Origin: Elizabethkingia occulta
GTDB taxonomy: Bacteria > Bacteroidota > Bacteroidia > Flavobacteriales > Weeksellaceae
NCBI RefSeq assembly: GCF_002023715.1
Contig: NZ_MAHX01000018.1
Location: forward strand, 62,001-126,000
Direction of reading: 5' to 3'
Length of the DNA stretch: 64,000 nt
Made by a program: the position numbers and the translations under genes. The notes under the pieces were generated by a model. The model was not told where the DNA came from. It did no database searches and saw only the letters and a program-made list of their open reading frames with translations. Below are positions 26,355 to 34,008 of this stretch, in pieces (positions within the stretch are counted from its first letter, which is position 1; every line of letters starts with the position of its first letter).

Positions 26355-26837
26355 ATGAAGAAAACCTTGAGTTTCTTAATCACTGGCTTTAGTCTCTTTA
26401 GCTTTGCACAACAAATAATTTCCCCTGAAGCTGTCATCGGAATTTGGAAGCTTAAAGAAGCAGGGTTTTATGAGAATAATAAAAAAGTAAAAAAGGATTT
26501 TGATGCGTGCCGCCTGCAAAGACATTATATTATAAAAGCTGATGGAACAGCAATTTATAATTATTACGAAGGCTCCACTGGGGACTGTTACAAAAGTGAT
26601 CCCAGAGAAACATACTGGAAAATTAATGAGGGAAAATTAGTTTTCTTTATCGGAAATGAAATATATCAGGAGGAAAAAATAACCAACTTTGACTCACAGA
26701 ACATGATTTTCAACTCTATTCCGATGGATGCCGCTAATGAAAAAGATCCTGTTGTTGCAAAGATACTGCAAACAGTACACTATGAAAATTTGGAGAAAAT
26801 AACAGAAGAGCAGCTGCAACAACAGCTACTCCACTGA
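26355..26837 (+). CDS. Exported lipocalin-like protein of unknown function
   Basis: A 160-residue protein with a signal peptide ending at SLFSFAQQ (residue about 19). The body starts with VIGIWKLKEAGFYENN and has YIIKADGTAIYNYY and TYWKINEGKLVFF, the strand pattern GxW...I..DG...W.. of the small lipocalin-like family in Bacteroidetes. Two Cys (in DACRL and GDCYK) could form a disulfide in the periplasm. No ligand can be named. It converges on the lactonase gene with 8 bases between the stops. Confidence 0.65.
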   Translation: MKKTLSFLITGFSLFSFAQQIISPEAVIGIWKLKEAGFYENNKKVKKDFDACRLQRHYIIKADGTAIYNYYEGSTGDCYKSDPRETYWKINEGKLVFFIGNEIYQEEKITNFDSQNMIFNSIPMDAANEKDPVVAKILQTVHYENLEKITEEQLQQQLLH

Positions 26838-26845
26838 TTTTTTTT

Positions 26846-27979
26846 CTATTTTGTAAATTTTATACAAACCGGCATACTGAGTTTAATATCCTGATTTGTA
26901 TTATTCAGTAAGCCTGTTTTAGCATCGATTTTAAAAACCTGAATCTGGTCGCTATCTCTGTTAGCTACCAATAACAATTTACCATTGGGGGTGATTGCAA
27001 AATTACGCGGATGAATACCCGTTGGCTGATACCCTACTTTTGTAAGCTTTCCATTTTTCTGATCAATCGAAAAAACAGCTAGTCCATCGCCTTTCAGTCT
27101 ATTGGAAGCATACAGGAATTTCCCATTTGGGCTGATATGAATATCAGCACTGCCTTTTGCATTTAATGAATCTGCTTTTACAGTCTGGAATTCTTCCAGC
27201 GTACCATTTTTATAATTAAAAGCGATAACATCTCCGGAAATTTCCGTAATCAGATATGCATATTTTCTATTAGGGTGAAAAGCTAGGTGTCGCGGACCGG
27301 AACCATCTTTTACCTTAACCAAAGACGAATTATCAGATGCTAAAAGCTTTGAAGCATCTTTATTCACCTGATATTTATAGATTTTATCCGTACCAAGATC
27401 ATCAGCAAACAGATACTTCCCTTCCGGTGAAAACGCTACATAATGAAGATGGGGCTGGGTTTGTCGTTCTTTATCGGTTCCGTTTCCGGAAAACACAATA
27501 TTCTGTGAAGCATCACCCAAGCTTCCATTATTATTAATCGTATATTCCGTAATACTTCCGCCCATATAGTTAGCCGTTACAACATGCTTACCATCCGGGG
27601 ATATATTAATATGACAAGGCGCTCCACCACCAGCAGGCTTACTATTGATAAAGCTTAGCTTACCAGTTTTTTTATCAAAAGAGAATGCATTGACCTTAGA
27701 ATTCTGCTGATCTTCTTTTTCGGTAACGGTATAGACATAATTACCACTTTTACTAATAGCCAGATAAGAGGGATCTTCCACTGCGACTTCACTTACATAT
27801 TTGGAAGCTCCTGTTTCCGTATTTAGCTTATATACATAAACACCTTTACTTCCCTTTGCTGTATATGTCCCGGCTAACATATACATTTCGTTATTAGTTT
27901 TTGTTTTCTGAGCACTACAATTACTACATATTACAACAGTAGAAGTAAGTACCAATAAACTTTTATAAATTGTATTCAT
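26846..27979 (-). CDS. Lactonase family seven-bladed beta-propeller protein
   Basis: A 377-residue protein with an N-terminal signal sequence (cleavage near CSNCSAQ, possibly a lipoprotein, but the lipobox is poor). The repeats EDPSYLAISKSGNYVYTV, GAPCHINISPDGKHVVTA, LHYVAFSPEGKYLFADD, GPRHLAFHPNRKYAYLI, ADIHISPNGKFLYAS and HPRNFAITPNGKLLLVA mark the blades of the Pfam lactonase (6-phosphogluconolactonase, YbhE-type) family. Because it is exported, a role in the cytoplasmic pentose pathway is doubtful; other lactones or an unrelated activity are possible. It lies 11 bases after the BNR-repeat gene. Confidence 0.85.
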   Translation of the reverse strand: MNTIYKSLLVLTSTVVICSNCSAQKTKTNNEMYMLAGTYTAKGSKGVYVYKLNTETGASKYVSEVAVEDPSYLAISKSGNYVYTVTEKEDQQNSKVNAFSFDKKTGKLSFINSKPAGGGAPCHINISPDGKHVVTANYMGGSITEYTINNNGSLGDASQNIVFSGNGTDKERQTQPHLHYVAFSPEGKYLFADDLGTDKIYKYQVNKDASKLLASDNSSLVKVKDGSGPRHLAFHPNRKYAYLITEISGDVIAFNYKNGTLEEFQTVKADSLNAKGSADIHISPNGKFLYASNRLKGDGLAVFSIDQKNGKLTKVGYQPTGIHPRNFAITPNGKLLLVANRDSDQIQVFKIDAKTGLLNNTNQDIKLSMPVCIKFTK

Positions 27980-27990
27980 TTTTAAATATA

Positions 27991-29001
27991 TTACTGGATT
28001 TTCATTTTCAAAATCTTATTATTTCCTGCAAGAACTACAGTATTCTTATCCAGCCATTGACAAACATACAGATTTTTTTCTTCAGAAATAACTTTCCAGG
28101 TCTTTCCATAATCAGCAGAATAGCTAATATGCTGATCTCCTACTGCAATAATTTCTTTACCTCCCGATCCCGGTTTAATTTTAACACAAGTCATGTATCC
28201 CCCGTTTTTGCCGGAAGCTTGTATTTCCCAGGTTTTCCCGCCATCGGTTGTAGTCGCTATATTGTTCTGATTTTCTTTCTGCGCTGTATAATCTCCACCA
28301 ACAGCAATTCCAAATTTATCTCCGTAAAAATCTATAGAATAGATTCCCTGAGACGATTTTCCCTGCACAAAAGGTGTATTAAAAATTTCCCATTTCTGAG
28401 TTTTCAGATTTTGTCTCAAAATTCTGGAAGACATACCTCCGGTGGCTATCCATAAATAATTTTCAGAAGATGCTATATTGGTATTACTTGCCGCAAATGC
28501 TGCCTCTCCTTTATTTAACTGCATTTTATAATCAGGGATAGCCCACTCCCCTTTTTTGTTCATCTGCGCCAGTTTCAGATTCAGACTTTCATCAGTATCA
28601 CTAAATGCATATGCTGTTCCGCCTCCTGTAAAATGTAGGGCATCATAAAACGCCGTCGGTGCATTATCCTGAAAAATATTTTCTGCCTTCAGGCTTTGCT
28701 TTTCTATTCTGAAAAAGTTAGCAGGGCTTTCAATATTAATAGCATATAAATACTTTTTATCCTGAGCCAGCGTACGAAACTGAAGATTTTTATCAGAAAG
28801 CCGGATTTGTTTTTTATCCAATGTATCGTTTACGCTTACAAAACCAAACTTAGATTCTGTACCTGAATACCATACTTTACCGTTTGATACCTCCAGAGCG
28901 CGGATACTGATCTTATCTTTCAGTAAAGTAGTGAATTCAACCTGCTGGGAAAACCCCAGAAAAGAGACAGATAATAGTCCCAAAGACAATATTTTTCTCA
29001 T
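27991..29001 (-). CDS. Exported BNR/Asp-box repeat beta-propeller protein
   Basis: A 336-residue protein with a signal peptide ending at FLGFSQQ (residue about 19-20). Asp-box motifs are clear at IATTTDGGKTWEI and ISYSADYGKTWKV in the C-terminal third, and weaker copies precede them, so the fold is probably a beta-propeller of the Ycf48/sialidase-like group. Related flavobacterial proteins are often named oxidoreductase without evidence. No catalytic residues stand out. It is probably cotranscribed with the lactonase-like gene; both could be cell-envelope propellers working on the same unknown substrate. Confidence 0.72.
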   Translation of the reverse strand: MRKILSLGLLSVSFLGFSQQVEFTTLLKDKISIRALEVSNGKVWYSGTESKFGFVSVNDTLDKKQIRLSDKNLQFRTLAQDKKYLYAINIESPANFFRIEKQSLKAENIFQDNAPTAFYDALHFTGGGTAYAFSDTDESLNLKLAQMNKKGEWAIPDYKMQLNKGEAAFAASNTNIASSENYLWIATGGMSSRILRQNLKTQKWEIFNTPFVQGKSSQGIYSIDFYGDKFGIAVGGDYTAQKENQNNIATTTDGGKTWEIQASGKNGGYMTCVKIKPGSGGKEIIAVGDQHISYSADYGKTWKVISEEKNLYVCQWLDKNTVVLAGNNKILKMKIQ

Positions 29002-29016
29002 AATAATTCAATAAAA

Positions 29017-29034
29017 AACCCGCCGGAGCGGGTT
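29017..29034 (-). terminator. Terminator after the amino acid permease
   Basis: The stem AACCCGC (29017-29023) pairs with GCGGGTT (29028-29034) around a 4-base loop; the minus strand continues into six T. Confidence 0.85.
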
Positions 29035-29041
29035 GCATTAA

Positions 29042-30556
29042 TTAGTCTTCCGTTATTTTATCCGGATTATTTAGTTTACTATTATTTTTACCATAGAATA
29101 TATAGACAAAAATACCAAGCACTAACCATCCTGCAGATAATTCCAAAGCGTGGGCACTAAGATTAAAAATCAGATAGATATTGATAATTACCCCTAATGC
29201 TACAACTAATTTGTAAGCAGGAACTTTGAATGGTCTGTTCAGGTTTGGTTCTTTTTTTCTCATTACCCATACTGCAATACATACCAGCGTAAAGGCGAAC
29301 AGGGTTCCGAAACTGGTCATATCTGCCAGGGTAGAAATTGGTGTAAGTGCTGCTACAAAGGCTACAACCAATCCTAATATGATAATACCTTTGTATGGTG
29401 TTCTTGTTTTTGGATGAAGTTCTCCGAAGAATTTAGGAATCAATCCGTCTTTTGCCATACCGATAAAGATACGAGACTGCCCCATCATCATTACCATTAC
29501 TACAGAGATCAATCCAACTGTAGCTGCAATCGTTACAATATTACTAGCCCAGTGTTTACCTGCAATTTCGAATGCATATGCTACAGGAGCTTTAATTGCC
29601 TCAGGATATTTTCCTGCCGGATTAAAGTCTGTATAATTCATCATCCCTGTTAGTACTAAAGACACACAAATGTATAATGCTGTACAGATTAATAATGATG
29701 TGATAATTGCAAAAGGAACATCCTTTTTAGGATTAATTGCCTCACCTGCCTGGGTAGAAACGGCATCGAAACCGATATATGCAAAGAATATTGCTGCAGC
29801 TCCGGAAATAATTCCTTTAATACCATAGGCCGACACCATCTTGTCCTCGGAGTTCTTAATCAGGGTTTCATCCGGAATAAAAGGTTTCCAGTTTTTCACA
29901 CCATCTACTGCACTGTAAAGATCAGTATTAGAGAAGATTATATAAGCTCCGGAAATAATTACGAAAATTACAGCTGCCGTTTTTAATAATACAATTAGGT
30001 TATTTGCTCCCGCAGCTTCTTTAGTTCCTTTTACCAATAGCGCTGTAAGCAATAATACCAGAATAAATGCCGGTAAATTCATAGAGAAACCTGTTCCCGT
30101 ATAACTTGCCGGATCCGATGTAAGATATGCCGGCAGATGTACTCCGAATATCTTTAGAAATTTAGTAAAATACCCGGACCAGCTTACTGCCACAGCCATA
30201 CTCGCCATGGCATATTCCAGAATTAGACACCACCCCATAGCCCATGCAAAGATTTCACCTACAGTTCCGTAAGCATAAGCATACGCTGATCCCTCAACCG
30301 GGATTATAGATGCAAATTCTGCATAACATAATGCAGCAAAAACACAGGCTATTCCTGCAATAATAAAGGATATTGCCAGTGCAGGTCCTGCGTGATAATA
30401 CGCTCCAGTTCCTGTAAGAACAAAGATTCCGCCGCCAATAATAGCGCCAACCCCTATTGCTGTTAAGCTCCATTTTCCAAGGACTTTTTTCAGTCCACTT
30501 TTCTTCATGTCTGCCTCGTAGGCACTAAGCGGCTTCTTTGCCCAAATACTCGCCAT
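29042..30556 (-). CDS. APC-superfamily amino acid permease
   Basis: A 504-residue inner-membrane transporter with about 12 hydrophobic segments. The first segment carries the substrate-binding GVGAIIGGGIFVLTG, and FFAYIGFDAVSTQAGEAINP (about residues 257-276) is the sixth-helix region typical of cationic or general amino acid permeases (CAT/YfnA-like group). The C-terminus ends in a short charged tail. The amino acid carried is not clear. It is single, with its own terminator; TACTTTCG upstream on the coding strand resembles a -7 box. Confidence 0.92.
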   Translation of the reverse strand: MASIWAKKPLSAYEADMKKSGLKKVLGKWSLTAIGVGAIIGGGIFVLTGTGAYYHAGPALAISFIIAGIACVFAALCYAEFASIIPVEGSAYAYAYGTVGEIFAWAMGWCLILEYAMASMAVAVSWSGYFTKFLKIFGVHLPAYLTSDPASYTGTGFSMNLPAFILVLLLTALLVKGTKEAAGANNLIVLLKTAAVIFVIISGAYIIFSNTDLYSAVDGVKNWKPFIPDETLIKNSEDKMVSAYGIKGIISGAAAIFFAYIGFDAVSTQAGEAINPKKDVPFAIITSLLICTALYICVSLVLTGMMNYTDFNPAGKYPEAIKAPVAYAFEIAGKHWASNIVTIAATVGLISVVMVMMMGQSRIFIGMAKDGLIPKFFGELHPKTRTPYKGIIILGLVVAFVAALTPISTLADMTSFGTLFAFTLVCIAVWVMRKKEPNLNRPFKVPAYKLVVALGVIINIYLIFNLSAHALELSAGWLVLGIFVYIFYGKNNSKLNNPDKITED

Positions 30557-30701
30557 ATATTTTTTCAGTTTTTCTTTTAGATTTACGAAAGTAGAAATTT
30601 TTTACAATATGTTAACATTTTTTTAGCAACAAAAACTCATTGTTTTTGCCTTTCCCCTTCTACATAAGACTAAAATGTAAATTTTCATTTTTTAGACATT
30701 C

Positions 30702-30734
30702 GTTGTAAACATAGACCGAAAAGCTCTACCTTTG
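30702..30734 (+). promoter_or_regulatory. Promoter of pnuC: -33 GTTG, 21-base gap, -7 TACCTTTG
   Basis: The -33 TTG is at 30703-30705 and the -7 box TACCTTTG at 30727-30734. By the SRP RNA spacing, transcription would start near 30739, only 2 bases before the ATG at 30741, so the mRNA may be almost leaderless. Confidence 0.7.
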
Positions 30735-30740
30735 GGCATT

Positions 30741-31430
30741 ATGGACATTTTCAATTATCTTATTGACCCCTATCTCAGCTATTCGTGGCAACAAATATTA
30801 CTGGAATCTATTGCCGCAATATTTGGCTTGTTAAGTGTCTATTTCTCGGCAAAGAAAAATATCTGGGTTTATCCTACTGGTATTATCAGTACCACTATAT
30901 ATGTGTATATCCTCTATCATTTTGGATTATGGGGAGATATGCTCATCAACTTTTATTACACCAGTATGAGTATTTATGGTTGGATTCAGTGGGCTAATAG
31001 CTCTGAAGACCATATTCATGTTGAAGTTTCCCGTGCTACAGAAAGAGAATGGGAAATTTGTACGATTCTTTTTGCCCTCAGCATGGCACTTGTAACACTT
31101 GTCTACTACTATAAGCCATACATTAACAATGGTTTTTCAATGATTGGCATCATTTTGGATTTAAGTCATTTAGACTGGGCTAATTATATGGATATTCTTA
31201 CGACTTCTATATTTTTAGCAGGGATGTGGCTAATGGCGGAAAAGAAGGTAGAGAGCTGGTGGTTCTGGATTATAGGAGATCTGATATGTATTCCTATGAT
31301 GATTTACAAAGAACTTGGTATAACAGCAATACAATACATTATCTTTACTATAATTTCCATACACGGTTACATGGACTGGTCAAAAAGCATTAAAGAGAAA
31401 GAGAAAAATAAATCAAACCAATTATATTAA
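30741..31430 (+). CDS. pnuC: PnuC-type nicotinamide riboside/vitamin transporter
   Basis: A 229-residue inner-membrane protein with about seven hydrophobic segments. The family motif is in SIYGWIQWANSSED (about residues 79-92), with a matching repeat in ISIHGYMDWSKSIKEK near the end, as expected from the internal duplication of PnuC. It takes up nicotinamide riboside, or in some relatives thiamine or riboflavin. I use the ATG at 30741; the frame extends to a TTG at 30732, but that codon is part of the -7 box. No NadR-like kinase is next to it. Confidence 0.9.
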   Translation: MDIFNYLIDPYLSYSWQQILLESIAAIFGLLSVYFSAKKNIWVYPTGIISTTIYVYILYHFGLWGDMLINFYYTSMSIYGWIQWANSSEDHIHVEVSRATEREWEICTILFALSMALVTLVYYYKPYINNGFSMIGIILDLSHLDWANYMDILTTSIFLAGMWLMAEKKVESWWFWIIGDLICIPMMIYKELGITAIQYIIFTIISIHGYMDWSKSIKEKEKNKSNQLY

Positions 31431-31437
31431 ACACATC

Positions 31438-32088
31438 ATGAAACTTTTATCAAAAATAGCACTAAGCCTCTTCACTGTCGGAACTTTAGCTTCCTGCGGT
31501 GTTTATACTGACGGATATGGATATAACGACGGATATTATAACAATAATAGAAATCCATATTATGACGGAGGTTATTATATGAATAACGTATACTACAGTG
31601 GTCCTAACTATAATTACTATGGTCCCGGTGGCTACTGGGGGAATGATGGCTACTACTACAGAAGAGGTGTTTCCTATTATTATGATGGTGGAAGACCCTA
31701 CTTCTATAATAATAACAGAAGAAAAATATACGTAGAGAAAAGAATTGTTTCCGGAAGAGATCAGAATAACGGATTCCGAAATAACAATTCATGGAACAAT
31801 AATAACAGAGGAAACAGCTGGGGTAATACTAATAACAATAATGGATTCCGAAACAGCCAATACGGAAATGGTAACAACAATAACCAGGGTTACAGAGCCG
31901 AAAACAATGATGGCAGAAGAAGAGACAATGGTTTCCAGAATAACAACAATTACCAGCCACGTCCTGAAACTCGTGTAGAGACCCGTTCTAATAATAACAT
32001 GAATAATAATGGTTTCAGAAATTCCGGATCTACAGAGCAAAGATCAGGAAATGAAAACAATGGATTCAATACCGGAGGAAGAAGATAA
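31438..32088 (+). CDS. Asn/Gly/Tyr-rich low-complexity lipoprotein
   Basis: A 216-residue lipoprotein with signal peptide and lipobox LASC (Cys20). The first half after the Cys is rich in Tyr, Gly and Asn (NDGYYNNNRNPYYDGG), then a short basic stretch, RRKIYVEKRIVSGRDQ, and a second half of Asn-rich repeats with the recurring word NNNGFRN or NNGF (at least five copies). It resembles no enzyme and is probably a surface or periplasmic structural protein. It begins 7 bases after pnuC and ends at a strong terminator. The repeats are likely to vary in length between strains. Confidence 0.72.
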   Translation: MKLLSKIALSLFTVGTLASCGVYTDGYGYNDGYYNNNRNPYYDGGYYMNNVYYSGPNYNYYGPGGYWGNDGYYYRRGVSYYYDGGRPYFYNNNRRKIYVEKRIVSGRDQNNGFRNNNSWNNNNRGNSWGNTNNNNGFRNSQYGNGNNNNQGYRAENNDGRRRDNGFQNNNNYQPRPETRVETRSNNNMNNNGFRNSGSTEQRSGNENNGFNTGGRR

Positions 32089-32101
32089 TTTAAACATTCT
32101 T

Positions 32102-32140
32102 ATACAAAAAACAGCCACATATTGTGGCTGTTTTTTGTAT
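32102..32140 (+). terminator. Terminator after the Asn-rich lipoprotein gene
   Basis: An 18-bp perfect stem, ATACAAAAAACAGCCACA (32102-32119) with its complement at 32123-32140. Confidence 0.9.
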
Positions 32141-32207
32141 AAATTATTCACTAATTTCGCGTTATTAATTCGGGAACTATAACTACCAATTTTTATATAT
32201 AACATTT

Positions 32208-32975
32208 ATGGAATTTTATAAATATCAGGGAACAGGGAATGATTTCGTAATGGTTGATAACCGTGATCTTACCTTTCCAAAAAGCACTTCGCTTATAGCA
32301 CAACTTTGCGACAGAAGATTCGGTATTGGCGGAGATGGCCTTATCCTTCTGGAGAATGATGATCAATACGATTTCCGGATGGTATATTACAATGCCGATG
32401 GTAATGAAAGTACTATGTGTGGTAATGGTGGCCGTTGTCTTGTTTCTTTTGCTCATTTTCTGAATATTTTTGAAGATAAAACAAGCTTTATGGCTATTGA
32501 CGGCCTGCATGAAGCAGAGGTAAACGGAGATCTGGTAAAATTAAAAATGATTGATGTAGAAGACATTAATACTTTCCCTGAATATACGGTAATGAATACA
32601 GGCTCACCTCACTATGTAGCATTTGTAGAAGATGTAGAAGATATGGATGTTTATTTAGAAGGAAAAAAAATAAGAAACAACGAAACTTTCAAAAAAGAGG
32701 GCATCAATGTAAACTTTGTAACACAAACTTCTGAAAACGAACTATTTGTAAGAACTTTTGAAAGAGGTGTAGAAGATGAAACTTACAGTTGCGGAACAGG
32801 AGTTACAGCATCTGCTTTAACTTTTATGCAAAATCATAATCAAACCCCTGTCCATATCAAGGTTCTTGGAGGAACATTGAAAGTATATGCGGAAAAAGCT
32901 GAAAAAGGCTTCCGTAATATATGGCTAGAAGGTCCTGCGAAACAGGTATTTAAGGGTAATTTAGAAGTAAAATAA
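32208..32975 (+). CDS. dapF: Diaminopimelate epimerase
   Basis: A 255-residue cytoplasmic enzyme that converts LL- to meso-diaminopimelate for lysine and peptidoglycan. It starts MEFYKYQGTGNDFVMVDNRD. The two catalytic Cys are Cys71 in MCGNGGRC and Cys195 in YSCGTGVTAS. The family usually has 270-280 residues, so this is a compact form with both active-site loops intact. TAATTTCG at 32152-32159 resembles a -7 box. mltG follows after 7 bases, so the pair feeds peptidoglycan synthesis. Confidence 0.96.
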   Translation: MEFYKYQGTGNDFVMVDNRDLTFPKSTSLIAQLCDRRFGIGGDGLILLENDDQYDFRMVYYNADGNESTMCGNGGRCLVSFAHFLNIFEDKTSFMAIDGLHEAEVNGDLVKLKMIDVEDINTFPEYTVMNTGSPHYVAFVEDVEDMDVYLEGKKIRNNETFKKEGINVNFVTQTSENELFVRTFERGVEDETYSCGTGVTASALTFMQNHNQTPVHIKVLGGTLKVYAEKAEKGFRNIWLEGPAKQVFKGNLEVK

Positions 32976-32982
32976 CAGCATT

Positions 32983-34008
32983 ATGAAGAAAGTAGTTTTA
33001 ATTGCAGCACTTGCTATCGTCTCGGTAGCAGGCTTCTTCGGCTGGAAATTTTACAAAAAAAATTACGGAAGCAATGTGAAAAAGTCCGGATTTATTCTGG
33101 TGCCTCACAATGCAACATTCCAGCAGGTAACAGATTCTCTGAAACCATACCTGAATGATACTGAAAGCTTTACTCAAATTGCAAAATCCAAAGGTTTGGA
33201 GAGTAAGATAAAAGCCGGACGTTATGAAATTAAAGAAGGTGCAGACAATGCTCAACTTATCAACATGATTAAGGCGGGATTGCAAACCGAGAATACCTTC
33301 AGAATAAAGGATTTCGATGATGTATATCAGATGATTGGCCGTGTATCCCGAAAAACGGAAGTGGACTCTTTAACTTTTGTAAAGGCATTTAATGTAATTG
33401 CCCGCCAGAAAGGACTGAATAATGCGGAAGATCTGAAGCCCTATTTCTTTTCAGATACTTATAATTTTTACTGGACAGTAACACCTGAAGATTTTTTCAA
33501 AAAATTTGAAAGTCTTTATAATGACTTCTGGACTCCCGAGAATCTTGCAAAAGAAAAGAATTTAGGCCTTAGCCGTACTCAGGTTTATGCATTAGCTTCT
33601 ATTGTTCAGAAAGAATCCGGTGGAAAACCCGATGAACAAAAAAGAATTGCTGGTTTATATCTGAACCGTTACCGCAAAGGAATGAAACTACAAAGTGATC
33701 CTACGGTAATTTATGCTATAAACAAAGATGCCAATTTCACTAAGTCGATTAAACGAGTCTATTACAAAGACCTTACCGTAGACTCTCCTTATAACACCTA
33801 TAAAAACATAGGTATCCCGCCGGGTCCTATTTGCCTGGTCAACAAATCTTCGGTAGAAAATGTTCTGAATGCAGAAAGCAATGATTATATATTTATGGTA
33901 GCCGATCCTTCCAGGCCAGGCTTACATAAATTCACCAATAATCCTGAAGAGCATGTTCAGAATGCCAAAATTTACCAGGACTGGCTGAATAAAAAAGAAA
34001 TTAAATAA
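32983..34008 (+). CDS. mltG: Endolytic peptidoglycan transglycosylase MltG
   Basis: A 341-residue inner-membrane protein (YceG family): an N-terminal transmembrane anchor (about residues 3-22), a LysM-like region, and the catalytic domain with ALASIVQKESGGKPDEQ, where Glu211 is the predicted acid. GLYLNRYRKGMKLQSDPTVIYA and PYNTYKNIGIPPGPI are the other conserved blocks. It cuts nascent glycan strands and sets their length. Its stop codon overlaps the ATG of the next gene by one base (TAATG), a sign of translational coupling. Confidence 0.94.
   Translation: MKKVVLIAALAIVSVAGFFGWKFYKKNYGSNVKKSGFILVPHNATFQQVTDSLKPYLNDTESFTQIAKSKGLESKIKAGRYEIKEGADNAQLINMIKAGLQTENTFRIKDFDDVYQMIGRVSRKTEVDSLTFVKAFNVIARQKGLNNAEDLKPYFFSDTYNFYWTVTPEDFFKKFESLYNDFWTPENLAKEKNLGLSRTQVYALASIVQKESGGKPDEQKRIAGLYLNRYRKGMKLQSDPTVIYAINKDANFTKSIKRVYYKDLTVDSPYNTYKNIGIPPGPICLVNKSSVENVLNAESNDYIFMVADPSRPGLHKFTNNPEEHVQNAKIYQDWLNKKEIK

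Noticed and set aside
27970-28455. Open frame of 161 codons on the plus strand across the BNR-repeat gene
   Set aside because: It mirrors a well-supported gene and translates to a hydrophobic, Ser/Phe-rich sequence without a recognisable fold.
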